Shown: positions 26,199 through 35,615, counted from the stretch's first letter. The stretch is 64,000 nt of DNA from Shinella granuli (GCF_004341885.1 NZ_SLVX01000004.1:248001-312000), one strand, 5' to 3'. Notes: a model not told the origin generated them from the letters alone. Translations and numbers: made by a program.

Positions 26199-28133
26199 TT
26201 ACCCGGCTTCCGTTCCCGTCTGCGGCTGCACCGGCCGGTGGGCCGTCTTGTTCCAGAAGAAGGGGTTGTGGCGCAGCTCCCCCACGGCGCGCCAGGCGGC
26301 GACCGACAGCAGCAGCCAGTAGACCGGCGTCATCATCCAGTGCCTGCCCACGGCCACCTGTTCGCCATCCGTCATGCCGCCCCGTCCGAGCGCGATGAAG
26401 ACCGCATAGCTCCCGAAGATGTTGATGATGTCGATGGTAAAGAGGGTGAATTCGAGCGGCCCGACCATGAAGGCGGACTGGAAGAACAGCGACCAGGTGA
26501 TGAGGCCGAGATAGGCGACGATCAGCGGATGGGCGAGCGAGGAGAGGATGAGCCCGCCGATCAGCACCTGGAAGACGAGGCTCGGCCAGAGGCCCATCTC
26601 CGAAACGAGGCGCGAGGGATGGCGCATCAGCACCAGCCAGGTCTGCAGCCAGCCCTTGAACCAGCGCGTGCGCTGGCCGAGCCAGGCATTCCGCCCCACG
26701 GGCGCTTCTTCGTAGGTCGGCCGGGTGAGCGTGCCGCAGCGATAGCCGAGCCTGTAGAGCCGGAGCCCGAGATCGGCATCTTCCGTGACATTGTACGGAT
26801 CCCACCCGCCGGCCTGCTGGAGCACGTGCGTGCGAAAATGGTTGGACGTGCCGCCGAGCGGCATGGGCAGGCGTGCGGCGGCAAGGCGCGGCAGCAGCAC
26901 GCGGAAGAGCCCGGCATATTCGAGCGCGAACAGCGCGCTCAGCCAGCTTTCCCGTGCATTGGTGATGACGAGCGGCGCCTGGAGGCAGGCGATATCCGGC
27001 GGCCCGGCTTCGAAGGTCCGCCAGGCCTCCTCCAGTTGCATGGGATCGACCCGGTCCTCGGCATCGTAGATGACGAGGTATTCGCCGCGCGCCGCGCCGA
27101 GCGCATAGGTGAGCGCCTTCGGCTTGGTGCGCGGCTGGCCGGGCGGCACCTCGACGATCTCGTATTGCCGGCCGAGGCGGGTGAGGGCGAGCGCATCGAG
27201 CGTTTCCTGGTCGTCCGCCTCGCAGATCAGCTTGATGTCGAGGCGGGCGGCCGGCCATTCGATGCGGTTCAGTGTGTCGATGAGTTGCGGCACGACGGCC
27301 GCTTCCCGGTAGAGCGCGACGAAGATGGAATAGGTCGGCCGCGGTCGCGCCGGTGGCGGTGGCACCAGTGCCCGGTGCTCCTGCCGCCATTTGGCGATGA
27401 GGGCGACCAGGCGGATCAGGAAGGTGCCGAGGAAGAGCAGGCTCAGTACGATATGCAATGCCAGCGTGGCCAGCATGGGGGCGAGGGCGGCCAGCACAAG
27501 AAGAAGGGTCACGGCGACGCCGGTGTAAAAACCCTGCCGCCCGCGCAGCGTGATGCGGGCGCTCGCCTCCGGCATGGTGGCATGGAGGTCGTCGACGGTG
27601 TCGCGCAGCCGTCTTTGCTGGCCGGCCTGCCAGAGCGCGGCCCGGAGGGCCGAAGGCGTGGTCGCCGCCATCATGGTGCGCAGGACGGGCGAATGCGCCA
27701 GCCGTTCGCTAAGATAGGCGAGCCGCTCGGCACTCGGCACGATCGCCGTCGTCGGCGGGCGCGAGGAATGGCGCAGCCGTACCACGGTGGGCTCGACAAG
27801 CTGGGTATCGGCGCCGGGAATATCCTCGACCTCCGCCGGATCCAGCCGGTCGAGGAAGGGGATGTTCAGGATTTCGGCCAGCGCCTCGTAGTAGATGTGC
27901 TCCGAAACCGAACCGCTCGCCAGCAGCTCCGTTTCCAGTGACGTGCCGTGCTGGTTGGCGCGCACCAGCATGGTCGAGATGAGGGGCTTGGGCAGGCCGA
28001 GGCGCCGGAAGAGCCGGGCTTCCGTCATCAGGTGCGACGGCACGGTGTCGTCGCGGGGTGGCGCCGGCGGCGCCGGCAGGATGCCGATTGCGGTAGCGAA
28101 ACCGATGTCGTCGGGATATTCTGCCAGTCGCAT
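26199..28133 (-). CDS. Glycosyltransferase family 2 with N-terminal GspE/MshEN-like domain
   Basis: 644 residues. Residues ~40-130 (LGLPKPLISTMLVRANQHG, ALAEILNIPFLDRLDP) resemble the type II secretion ATPase N-terminal fold, which in other proteins binds c-di-GMP. Two helices near 205-245 precede a GT2 domain: FVALYREAAVVPQLIDTLNR, DxD in YDAEDRVDP, EDADLG and the Q(R)TRW motif. Four C-terminal helices follow. This is the cellulose-synthase-like layout of a processive membrane enzyme. Product polymer unknown. It is a single gene, divergent from the binding-protein gene at 28190. Confidence 0.88.
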   Translation of the reverse strand: MRLAEYPDDIGFATAIGILPAPPAPPRDDTVPSHLMTEARLFRRLGLPKPLISTMLVRANQHGTSLETELLASGSVSEHIYYEALAEILNIPFLDRLDPAEVEDIPGADTQLVEPTVVRLRHSSRPPTTAIVPSAERLAYLSERLAHSPVLRTMMAATTPSALRAALWQAGQQRRLRDTVDDLHATMPEASARITLRGRQGFYTGVAVTLLLVLAALAPMLATLALHIVLSLLFLGTFLIRLVALIAKWRQEHRALVPPPPARPRPTYSIFVALYREAAVVPQLIDTLNRIEWPAARLDIKLICEADDQETLDALALTRLGRQYEIVEVPPGQPRTKPKALTYALGAARGEYLVIYDAEDRVDPMQLEEAWRTFEAGPPDIACLQAPLVITNARESWLSALFALEYAGLFRVLLPRLAAARLPMPLGGTSNHFRTHVLQQAGGWDPYNVTEDADLGLRLYRLGYRCGTLTRPTYEEAPVGRNAWLGQRTRWFKGWLQTWLVLMRHPSRLVSEMGLWPSLVFQVLIGGLILSSLAHPLIVAYLGLITWSLFFQSAFMVGPLEFTLFTIDIINIFGSYAVFIALGRGGMTDGEQVAVGRHWMMTPVYWLLLSVAAWRAVGELRHNPFFWNKTAHRPVQPQTGTEAG

Positions 28134-28189
28134 GCAGCCCCGCAGCCGCGTAGGCGGCCACGCCCCCTTTAAACCCCAGGTTGATTGTA

Positions 28190-29071
28190 ATGCGGCATAT
28201 CAAAATTGCACCCCTCAAAATTTACGGGCTGCTCGCCTTTTGCCTGTTGCTGGCGGCGGTGCGGCCGCAGGAGGCGGCAGCGCAGGAGCCTGCGTCGGTC
28301 GACCTGCCGATCCTGTTCGACACGCGCGAGCGCATCGCGCGACCGGACCTGTCCGGCATCGTGCGGCTGCGCTTCCTGACCACGGTGGATTTCCCGCCGT
28401 TCAACTTCATCGACCAGACCGGCAAGCTCGCCGGCTTCCATGTCGATCTGGTGCGGGAAATCTGCCGGGAGCTGGCACTCACGGAAAAATGCCAGATCCA
28501 GGCCGTGACCTTCCCGGAACTGGAAAAGGCGCTGGTCGACGGCAATGGCGAGGCGGTCGCCGCGGGTGTCGCCGTCACCGCGGAGCTGCGCAAGCGCTTC
28601 CTCTTCTCGCGCCCCTTCATGCGCCTGCCGGCCCGCTTCGCCGTGGCGAAGAAGACGCCGCCCGCCGGAGAGACCGCGGCGGCGCTCGATGGCAAGCGGG
28701 TCGGCGTCGTCGCGGCGAGCGCGCATGAGGCGATGCTGAAGGCCTTCTTCCCGCGCGTGCAGGTGCAGACCTTTCCCGATCGCGCCGCCCTGCTGGCGAG
28801 CCTCAAGGACGGCAAGGTGGATGCAGCCTTCGGGGATGGCATGCAGCTCGCCTTCTGGACGAGCGGCTCGGAATCGGCCGGCTGCTGCCGCCTGTTCGAC
28901 GGCCCCTATCTGTCGGAGCGGTTCCTCGGCGAGGGGCTGACCATCATGTTCCGCAAGGAGGACGCGACGATAACCGGCGCGATCGACCATGCGCTGCTGG
29001 CGCTCTCGCGCAGCGGCCGCCTGCAGGAGATCTATCTGCGCTATTTCCCGGTCAATCTCTACGGCGGCTGA
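28190..29071 (+). CDS. Orphan periplasmic substrate-binding protein (SBP_bac_3)
   Basis: 293 residues. Signal sequence with a hydrophobic core LLAFCLLLAAV and an AAAQ cleavage region near residue 33. Family-3 motifs are FLTTVDFPPFNFIDQTGKLA, GFHVDLVREICREL and LAFWTSGSESAG. ATG 28190 is chosen; TTG 28181 would add three codons. No permease or ATPase gene is adjacent, so it may serve a distant transporter or act as a sensor protein. Confidence 0.85.
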   Translation: MRHIKIAPLKIYGLLAFCLLLAAVRPQEAAAQEPASVDLPILFDTRERIARPDLSGIVRLRFLTTVDFPPFNFIDQTGKLAGFHVDLVREICRELALTEKCQIQAVTFPELEKALVDGNGEAVAAGVAVTAELRKRFLFSRPFMRLPARFAVAKKTPPAGETAAALDGKRVGVVAASAHEAMLKAFFPRVQVQTFPDRAALLASLKDGKVDAAFGDGMQLAFWTSGSESAGCCRLFDGPYLSERFLGEGLTIMFRKEDATITGAIDHALLALSRSGRLQEIYLRYFPVNLYGG

Positions 29072-29078
29072 CGCGCCC

Positions 29079-29741
29079 CTACTGGCTGGCCCAGATGATG
29101 CGGGCGATCCAGTCGACGTCGTCGATGTCGAAATTGCGGTTCGGATGCTCGGGGTTGAGCGAGACGAGCTCGATCGTGCGCGGCGTCTGGCGATGCAGCA
29201 CCTTGGCCATGACCTCGCCCTCCCGGGTCTTGACGACCACGCGGTCGCCGCGGCGCACCTGCGCGCCCGGCTCGACGATCAGGACGTCGCCGTCGCGGTA
29301 GAGCGGCAGCATGCTGTCGCCCTGCACCTCCAGCGCATAGACGCCCGGCTTGCGATCCGGCGAGGCGGGAAACTCCACCACGTCCCAGCCCTGGCCGGCC
29401 GGAAAGCCGCCATCGTCGAAGAAGCCGCCGGCGCCCGCCTGTGCGAAGCCGAGCAGGGGAATGGTGCCGGTCTGCGGGGGAAAGGCGCCCTGCGGCAGGG
29501 CGGCATCGCGCGCCGGGTCGGCCAGCGTGAAGAATTCGTCGATCGAGGCGCCGGTCGCGTCGAGCACCTTGGCGATCGATTCCGTCGAGGGCCAGCGCTG
29601 GCGGCCATCGGCGCCCTGGCGCTTCGACTTGTTGAAGGATGTCGGGTCGAGCCCGGCGCGGCGGGCAAGGCCGGACGGCGAGAGCCGGTTGCGCTCGGCA
29701 AGGGCGTCGATCGCTGCCCAGATCCGGTCGTGGGAGAACAT
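29079..29741 (-). CDS. HTH / S24-peptidase (LexA-like) transcriptional regulator
   Basis: 220 residues. The N-terminus is an XRE-like DNA-binding domain (LARRAGLDPTSFNKSKRQG). The C-terminus is an S24 autoprotease: the Ser in VQGDSMLPLYRDGD and the Lys in REGEVMAKVLHR form the expected dyad, and an Ala-Gly pair (FAQAGAGGFF) stands where LexA/CI proteins are cut. It could therefore be inactivated by self-cleavage after DNA damage, although this is inference. Starts at MFSHDRIW; an upstream extension has no support. Convergent with the gene at 28190, seven bases apart. Confidence 0.88.
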   Translation of the reverse strand: MFSHDRIWAAIDALAERNRLSPSGLARRAGLDPTSFNKSKRQGADGRQRWPSTESIAKVLDATGASIDEFFTLADPARDAALPQGAFPPQTGTIPLLGFAQAGAGGFFDDGGFPAGQGWDVVEFPASPDRKPGVYALEVQGDSMLPLYRDGDVLIVEPGAQVRRGDRVVVKTREGEVMAKVLHRQTPRTIELVSLNPEHPNRNFDIDDVDWIARIIWASQ

Positions 29742-29835
29742 GCTGAAAAACCCTGCCAAGGCAACGGACCGGCAAGGGCCGGTCCGAGTGATCGGAAGCA
29801 TATCCAAGGATGGCGGGCGAGTAAAGGAAAAAGGA

Positions 29836-30741
29836 TTATTTTCCTGTATTCTTTCCGGACCGGTTTTCCGCCGCCCGGCGCCGGGCGACGACGCTCTCGC
29901 GCCAGACGGTGAAGATGCCGGCGCCGACGACGATGGCCGAGCCGAGCACCATGTTGAGGTTCAGCGTTTCGCCGAAGACGCTGACGCCGATGATCGCCGC
30001 CAGCACGACCTGGAGATAGGTGAGCGGCTGCACGGCGGCGGCATCGAGCAGGTCATAGGCGCGGATCAGGAAATAGTGGCTCGACATGCCGGTGATGCAG
30101 AGCAGGCCCATCCACAGCCAGTCCCCCGCGGTGAGGTTCGTCCAGAAGAACGGGCCGACGAGCGAAATCGCCGCTGCGCCGACGACGCCGATGTAGAAGA
30201 AGCTCGTCGAGGCCGTGTCGTCCCGGCTGACGAGGCGGGTCGCGATCACATAGACCGCGAACATGAGCGCGGAAACCAGCGGCAGCAGGACGCCCATGTC
30301 GAAGCCGCCGTCGCCCGGGTTGAGGATGATCAGCACGCCGCAGAGCCCGGCGCCGATCGCCGTCCAGCGCCGCCAGCCGACCCGTTCGCCGAGCAGCGGC
30401 ATCGACAGGAGCGCGACGAAGATCGGTCCCGATGCCAGGATCGCCTGCGAATGGGCAAGGCCGACCGTGGTGAAGGCGGTGATGGTGACGACGATCTGGC
30501 AGGCGAGGAGCACGCCGCGCAGGATCTGCAGCGCCGGCCGTTTCGTCGCCGCCGCCACCTTCAGGCCGCCCGGGCTGCGGGCGCCCAGCGCGATCGCGAA
30601 GGCGCCGAAGGCCCAGAAGCGCAGCATGGCGATGAAGACCGGCGGATAGAGGCTGCCGAGATGTTTCGAGATCGCGTCCTGCAGGCTGAAGATCAGGATG
30701 GCAAGCAGGGTGAAGAGATAGCCGGTGCGTTTGGAATCCAT
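29836..30741 (-). CDS. EamA/DMT-family permease
   Basis: 301 residues with ten predicted helices in two EamA repeats. It opens YLFTLLAILIFSLQDAISKH, and the second repeat begins near residue 150. The C-terminal tail is basic (VARRRAAENRSGKN). Drug/metabolite transporter family, probably an exporter of small metabolites; substrate unknown. ATG 30741 is chosen over a 24-codon longer frame. It is divergent from a second EamA gene that starts with the same pattern. Confidence 0.88.
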   Translation of the reverse strand: MDSKRTGYLFTLLAILIFSLQDAISKHLGSLYPPVFIAMLRFWAFGAFAIALGARSPGGLKVAAATKRPALQILRGVLLACQIVVTITAFTTVGLAHSQAILASGPIFVALLSMPLLGERVGWRRWTAIGAGLCGVLIILNPGDGGFDMGVLLPLVSALMFAVYVIATRLVSRDDTASTSFFYIGVVGAAAISLVGPFFWTNLTAGDWLWMGLLCITGMSSHYFLIRAYDLLDAAAVQPLTYLQVVLAAIIGVSVFGETLNLNMVLGSAIVVGAGIFTVWRESVVARRRAAENRSGKNTGK

Positions 30742-30929
30742 GGCTCGCGCATATACCTGTGCGGCCCCGCTTGCACGCCGAAACTTGCAGGCGAAACGGA
30801 CTTTTCGCGGCAAGGTTCACGGCGGTGGGAAAAATTTCCTCCCCCCGTGATTTTCAGCCTCTTTCGCCGTATTGATCGGCGCGCTATCAAGGCGGGGCGC
30901 GGCGCTTCCGCGCCTTCGAGGCTCACTCC

Positions 30930-31811
30930 GTGCAAAAGACCGTCTCTTCCGGCATTCTGCTGACGTCCTTCGCCTATTTCATGTTCTCCTTGCAGGATGC
31001 GACGGTCAAATGGCTCGTCGCGGCCCTGCCGGTCTGGCAGATCCTGTTCGTGCGCAGCCTGACGATCTTTCTGCTCTGTCTGGCCTTCGGCGGGCGCCCG
31101 CTCCTGCAAAACGCGCGCCGCTCTCCGGTGATGAAGCCGCTTTTCCTGCGCAACCTGCTGCTGCTCGCCGCCTGGCTGTCCTACTACACCGCCGCGCGCG
31201 ACCTCGGCCTTGCCGAGCTGACGACGCTCTACTACGCCTCGCCGGTCGTCATGACGATCCTCTCCGTGCCGATCCTCGGCGAGAAGGTGCCGGGATACCG
31301 GTGGTTCGCGGTGGTGATCGGTTTCGTCGGCGTGGTCGTCGCCTGCGGGGTGGCGGTCAATGGCCTGCAGCTTTCGCTGCCCGTCTGTCTCGCCCTGCAG
31401 GCCGCCATCTTCTGGGCGATCGCGACGGTGCTCCTGCGCAAGACGGCGCTGCACGAGCGCACCGAGGTACAGGTGACCATATCGAGCGGCTTCTTCCTGC
31501 TCTTCACCGCCATCGCGCTGCCCTTCGTCTGGCAGCCGGTCGCGCTGCTCGACCTGGCGCTGATGGCGGGAACGGGGGTGATTGCCGGCATCGGGCAGTT
31601 CGCGATGTTCGAGGGCATGCGCCGGGCACCGGTCTCCGTGCTCGCCCCCTTCGAATATTCCTCGCTCGTCTGGGCCTTCGTGCTCGGTTATCTCATCTGG
31701 AGCGACGTGCCCGGCTCGAATGTCTTCGTCGGCGCCACGCTGATTTTTTCCGCCGGCATGGTCATCATCGCGAGCGAACGCTTCGCCGGGCGCTTCCGTA
31801 TCAGGATCTGA
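30930..31811 (+). CDS. EamA/DMT-family permease (paralogue)
   Basis: 293 residues, ten helices, two EamA repeats. The first helix reads LLTSFAYFMFSLQDATVKWL, sharing the FSLQDA motif with the gene on the other side of the divergent spacer, which suggests an ancient duplication. GTG start with GAGG upstream. Inner-membrane metabolite transporter of unknown substrate. Confidence 0.86.
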   Translation: MQKTVSSGILLTSFAYFMFSLQDATVKWLVAALPVWQILFVRSLTIFLLCLAFGGRPLLQNARRSPVMKPLFLRNLLLLAAWLSYYTAARDLGLAELTTLYYASPVVMTILSVPILGEKVPGYRWFAVVIGFVGVVVACGVAVNGLQLSLPVCLALQAAIFWAIATVLLRKTALHERTEVQVTISSGFFLLFTAIALPFVWQPVALLDLALMAGTGVIAGIGQFAMFEGMRRAPVSVLAPFEYSSLVWAFVLGYLIWSDVPGSNVFVGATLIFSAGMVIIASERFAGRFRIRI

Positions 31812-31927
31812 CCCCCTAAGTGACGAAACAACCAAAAGAATTCCGTTTTCATCACGCTGGTTGGTTGCAAGCGTTCATGACCACGATATTGTCGCCGTCC
31901 TGTGGACGGCTTGAACCGGGGGGTTAG

Positions 31928-33424
31928 ATGCCGATTTCGAACGCCGCCTTCGTGCGCTCGACGGTTATTCTGTTGATAGCAGGCATGCTTGCGTTGCTCG
32001 GCATCGTCGGCACGTCGCTCTGGCTCGTCAGCAAGGTGCAGGGCTATTTCGCCGGCTTCATCGAGGTGCGCGAAGCGCGCAGCGCCTCTGCCGACCTCCT
32101 GTCCATCCTGAAGGACGCGGAAACGGGCCAGCGCGGCTTCATCATAACAGGCGATATCGCGTTCCGGGCCCCCTATGACAGCGCGCTGCGCGGCGTCGCC
32201 GAGCAGGAGGAGGTCTTCCTCGAGAAGACGATGCGCCTGCCCGAATATGCCGGGCGGGCCAGGCGGGTCGGCGAGCTCGTCGAGCAGAAGCTGGCGGAGC
32301 TTGCCGCAACCGTCGATCTCATGGAACAGGGCCGCCAGGCGGAGGCGATCGAGGAGATCAAGACCGATCGCGGCCGCGTCCTCATGGACCAGCTCCGCGT
32401 CGAAATCGGCTCCATCATGAACGATGCGGACCGGCGTCTGGAGGAGAGCGTTGTCGATACGCTCCGGTCCGCCGGCGCGCTGCAATGGACGACGGTGATC
32501 GGCGCCATCGCCATCATCGGCGTGCTCGGCGGCGCGGCCGTCGTCGTCATGCAGTATACCCGCGATATCCTCGCTGCCCGCCGCGAGGTCGAGACGCTGA
32601 ACGCCACGCTGGAAAAGCGGGTGGACGAGCGCACGGAGGAGCTGATCCGCGCCAACCAGGAGGTGCAGCGCTTCGCCTATATCGTGACGCACGACCTGCG
32701 CGCGCCGCTCGTCAACATCATGGGCTTCACCAGCGAACTGCAGGCCTCGCTCGCCTCCATCCAGAGCTACGTGCTGGCCGACGGCAAGGCGCCGAGCGAA
32801 GGCGACATCCTCGAGGCGCGCCGCGCGGCCTCGGAGGACCTGCCCGAGGCGATCGGCTTCATCCGCTCCTCCACCAAGAAGATGGACGGCCTCATCAACG
32901 CCATCCTGAAGATTTCGCGTGACGGGCGGCGGGAACTCAGGATCGAGCGCGTGGACATCAAGGCGCTCGTCGAGACGGGCGCGGCGGCCGTGGGTCACCA
33001 GGTCGGCGAATCCGACGGCGAGGTCACCATCGACGACAAGCTGCCGACCGTCATTTCCGACCGGCTGTCGCTGGAGCAGGTTTTCGGCAACCTCTTCGAC
33101 AATGCGATCAAATACCAGGTGCCCGGCCGGCCGCTGCGCATCTCCGTCACCGCGAAGAATGGTGGCCGCGCCGGTTTCGTCATCGAGTTCACCGACAATG
33201 GCCGCGGCATCGCGCCCGAAGACCACGAGCGGGTCTTCGAGCTGTTCCGTCGCTCGGGCACCCAGGACAAGCCCGGCGAGGGCATCGGCCTTGCGCATGT
33301 GCGTTCACTGATGCGCAATCTTGGCGGTGATATCGTCGTCCGATCCGAACTCGGGCAGGGGACGACCTTCGTGCTTCGTCTTCCGCCCGACCTCAGCAAA
33401 GTTGTCAGGAGTATGCAGGCATGA
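31928..33424 (+). CDS. CHASE3-domain sensor histidine kinase
   Basis: 498 residues. Helix 1 at about 12-36, then a periplasmic four-helix CHASE3 sensor (SILKDAETGQRGFIITGD is its signature), helix 2 near 180-203, a coiled coil (RREVETLNATLEKRVDERTE), the HisKA H-box with His255 in YIVTHDLRAPL, and an ATPase domain with N-box NLFDNAIKYQ and GEGIGLAHVRSL. First of three coupled genes: its stop overlaps the next start (ATGA). The signal sensed is unknown. Confidence 0.93.
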   Translation: MPISNAAFVRSTVILLIAGMLALLGIVGTSLWLVSKVQGYFAGFIEVREARSASADLLSILKDAETGQRGFIITGDIAFRAPYDSALRGVAEQEEVFLEKTMRLPEYAGRARRVGELVEQKLAELAATVDLMEQGRQAEAIEEIKTDRGRVLMDQLRVEIGSIMNDADRRLEESVVDTLRSAGALQWTTVIGAIAIIGVLGGAAVVVMQYTRDILAARREVETLNATLEKRVDERTEELIRANQEVQRFAYIVTHDLRAPLVNIMGFTSELQASLASIQSYVLADGKAPSEGDILEARRAASEDLPEAIGFIRSSTKKMDGLINAILKISRDGRRELRIERVDIKALVETGAAAVGHQVGESDGEVTIDDKLPTVISDRLSLEQVFGNLFDNAIKYQVPGRPLRISVTAKNGGRAGFVIEFTDNGRGIAPEDHERVFELFRRSGTQDKPGEGIGLAHVRSLMRNLGGDIVVRSELGQGTTFVLRLPPDLSKVVRSMQA

Positions 33425-33867
33425 ACGGACTGGGTAAGGAAGTCACCATCGTCATGATCGAGGATGATGAGGGCCATGCGCGCCTCATCGAGAAGAACAT
33501 CCGCCGCGCCGGCGTGCACAACGAGGTCGTGCCCTTCACCAACGGCACCGATGCGCTCGATTTCGTGCTGGGCAAGGACCGCTCCGGCCTTGCGAGCGCC
33601 GGCAAGTTCCTGCTGATCCTGCTCGACCTCAACCTGCCGGACATGTCCGGCATCGATATCCTCCAGCGGATCAAGACCAATGCCCACACCAGGCGCCTGC
33701 CGGTCGTCATCCTGACGACGACGGACGACGAGCGGGAAATCCAGCGCTGCTACGATCTCGGCGCCAATGTCTACATCACCAAGCCGGTGGAATACGAGAG
33801 CTTCGCCCATGCGATCCGCCAGCTCGGCCTGTTCTTCTCCGTGATCCAGATCCCCGAGACGCAGTAA
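33421..33867 (+). CDS. Single-domain response regulator (Rcp1-like)
   Basis: 148 residues, receiver only. Acidic pair IEDDEGHARLIEKNIRRAG, phospho-acceptor Asp69 in LLILLDLNLPDMSG, Thr in ILTTTDD and Lys in YITKPVEYESF. This is the subgroup that usually partners phytochrome or CHASE3 kinases, here the upstream gene. It has no output domain, so it must hand on the signal by protein contact, plausibly to the next gene product. Confidence 0.93.
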   Translation: MNGLGKEVTIVMIEDDEGHARLIEKNIRRAGVHNEVVPFTNGTDALDFVLGKDRSGLASAGKFLLILLDLNLPDMSGIDILQRIKTNAHTRRLPVVILTTTDDEREIQRCYDLGANVYITKPVEYESFAHAIRQLGLFFSVIQIPETQ

Positions 33868-34923
33868 ATGAAGGAAGGCGCCGTCCGCATCCTCTATATC
33901 GACGATGATCCGATCCTCGCGCGGCTCGCCGAGCGTGCGCTCGGCCGTCTCGGTTACGAGGTGCTGCATGCCGAGGACGTGGAGCATGGCCGTGCGCTTT
34001 TCCAGGACGGTGGTTTCGATGCCGTCGTGCTCGACCACTTCCTGAAATCCGGCACCGGCCTTGCCTTCCTGAAGGAACTCGTCGATGCGCCGGGTGCCGT
34101 GCCGGTCGTCTATGTGACGGGCTCCGACGACGCCCAGGTCGCCGTCGAGGCGCTGAAGGCGGGCGCGGCGGATTATGTCATCAAGTCGGTCGGCGACGAC
34201 TTCATGCCGCTTTTGGCCAATGCACTCGGTCAGGCGCTGGAAAATGCCGAGCTGAAGCGTGCGAAGCTCCGCGCCGAGCAGGAGATCCGCGCCGCCAAGG
34301 AGCGGGCCGAGGTGCTTCTGGCCGAGGTAAACCACCGTGTCGGCAATTCGCTGGCGCTCGCCGCCGCCCTCATCCGCCTCCAGATGTCGAGCGCGTCCGA
34401 CGAGGCGGTGAAGGAGGCCTTGTCGGAGACGCAGGCCCGCATCACCGCCATCGCGGGCATCCACCGCCGGCTCTACACATCGGAAGACGTGCGCCATGTA
34501 GATATGGGCGCTTATCTCTCGACGCTGCTTTCCGAACTCGACACGTCGATGAAGGGCCAGGGCTGCAACGTGCGGCTCAACCGCATGCTGGAACCGCTGC
34601 ATGTGCCGACCGACCGGGCCGTCTCGCTCGGCGTCATCGTCACGGAACTCGTCACCAATGCCTTCAAATATGCCTATGGCGATATTGGCGGCGAGGTGCG
34701 TGTCGGCTTCACCCGCCTGGACCCGGAGACCGCGCTGCTCTTCGTCGAGGACGACGGCATCGGCTGGCGCGGCGATGGTCCGGTGCGCGGCACCGGCCTC
34801 GGCTCCAAGATCATCGGCGCCATGGCCACGAGCCTCGGTGCCAGGCTCGCCTATGCCAGCCGCACCGTCGGCACGCGCGCGGAACTGCTGGTGCGCATGG
34901 CCGATGCCGCACGGCAGGCATAG
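33868..34923 (+). CDS. Receiver-HisKA_2 (HWE-type) hybrid kinase
   Basis: 351 residues. N-terminal receiver: [15 protein letters not shown] and Asp56 in [12 protein letters not shown], with Lys in YVIKSVG. The kinase part is HisKA_2, with His156 in [19 protein letters not shown], followed by ATPase motifs [13 protein letters not shown] and [12 protein letters not shown]. There is no sensory or membrane part. It starts immediately after the stop of the preceding gene. A receiver in front of an HWE-family kinase suggests phosphorelay from the CHASE3 kinase to this enzyme. Confidence 0.92.
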   Translation: MKEGAVRILYIDDDPILARLAERALGRLGYEVLHAEDVEHGRALFQDGGFDAVVLDHFLKSGTGLAFLKELVDAPGAVPVVYVTGSDDAQVAVEALKAGAADYVIKSVGDDFMPLLANALGQALENAELKRAKLRAEQEIRAAKERAEVLLAEVNHRVGNSLALAAALIRLQMSSASDEAVKEALSETQARITAIAGIHRRLYTSEDVRHVDMGAYLSTLLSELDTSMKGQGCNVRLNRMLEPLHVPTDRAVSLGVIVTELVTNAFKYAYGDIGGEVRVGFTRLDPETALLFVEDDGIGWRGDGPVRGTGLGSKIIGAMATSLGARLAYASRTVGTRAELLVRMADAARQA

Positions 34924-34942
34924 GGCGGAATACCGCACGACA

Positions 34943-34975
34943 AAGGACCCGGATGCAGGGACATCCGGGCCTTCG
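34943..34975. terminator. Bidirectional terminator
   Basis: CCCGGATG-CAGGGA-CATCCGGG, an 8-bp perfect stem extended by a G-C/T pair, between the convergent kinase gene and the small secreted-protein gene. The minus strand continues TCCTTTG and the plus strand CCTTCGG. Confidence 0.7.
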
Positions 34976-34997
34976 GGGAGGTCGGCGGGAAAGGCGC

Positions 34998-35174
34998 TTA
35001 CTTGCAGACCTTGATCTTCTTGATGATCACGTTGCCGTAGTAGTCGTAGGACTTCACCTTCTTGATGAAGCAGTGCGGCTTGTAGCCGTAGCTGTAGTAG
35101 CCGGCCTGCGAGGGGGCGGCGAAGGAGATGGCGGCAACGGCTGCGATGGCGGCGGAAACGATGATCTTGCGCAT
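34998..35174 (-). CDS. Small secreted protein, hypothetical
   Basis: 58 residues. Signal peptide MRKIIVSAAIAAVAAISFAA with cleavage near PSQA, leaving a short basic, Tyr/Lys-rich mature peptide (YYSYGYKPHCFIKKVKSYDY) with two Cys. A good GGAGAGACC ribosome site precedes the ATG. Similar tiny exported peptides are common in rhizobia; role unknown. Confidence 0.75.
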   Translation of the reverse strand: MRKIIVSAAIAAVAAISFAAPSQAGYYSYGYKPHCFIKKVKSYDYYGNVIIKKIKVCK

Positions 35175-35313
35175 GGGGTCTCTCCTGATCGGTTGGGGAT
35201 GAGCCTCTCTCATCCGGTGATCAGAAGGTCTCACATCGCCGCGCCCGCCGCTGTTCCGCAGGAAACAGGAAAAATGCCGCATCGCCCGGGACGATGCTGC
35301 GCGGCTGACTTCG

Positions 35314-35366
35314 AGCGCAATTCCAGAAAAAGGGCGACGCGGTTTTGCGTCCCGCATCGCGGCGAA
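35314..35366. repeat. Rhizobial GCAATTCC-type intergenic repeat, second copy
   Basis: GAGCGCAATTCCAGAAAAAG, then GGCGACGCGGTTTTGCGTCC. It shares end and centre motifs with 26033-26083 and lies between two minus-strand small genes. Confidence 0.5.
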
Positions 35367-35390
35367 GCACGCCAAAGGTTGGCGGCCGGC

Positions 35391-35615
35391 TCAGAGAGTT
35401 GCGGAGGCTGCGCGCTTGCGGGATTTGCGGGCCGGCTTGGGCTCTGCCTCGACGGGCTCCTGCTGCAGGCGCAGGGCGCGCAGCCGGGCGGTCTTCTTTT
35501 CCCGCTCGGTCGCTTCGGCAGCGATGATGGTGCGGGCCGTCTGGTCGGTCGCAGCCGCCTTGTCCTGCGCAGAAAGTTTGACGGGGTTGAAGAATTTTTC
35601 CTTGGTCGCGGTCAT
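35391..35615 (-). CDS. Small basic protein, hypothetical
   Basis: 74 residues, cytoplasmic, highly charged. KFFNPVKLSAQDKAAATDQT in the N-terminal half and a Lys/Arg-rich C-terminus (KPARKSRKRAAS). An AAGGAGA ribosome site precedes the ATG. It lies in a run of small minus-strand genes (S21, CSP). A nucleic-acid-binding role is possible but is only inference from charge. Confidence 0.7.
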   Translation of the reverse strand: MTATKEKFFNPVKLSAQDKAAATDQTARTIIAAEATEREKKTARLRALRLQQEPVEAEPKPARKSRKRAASATL

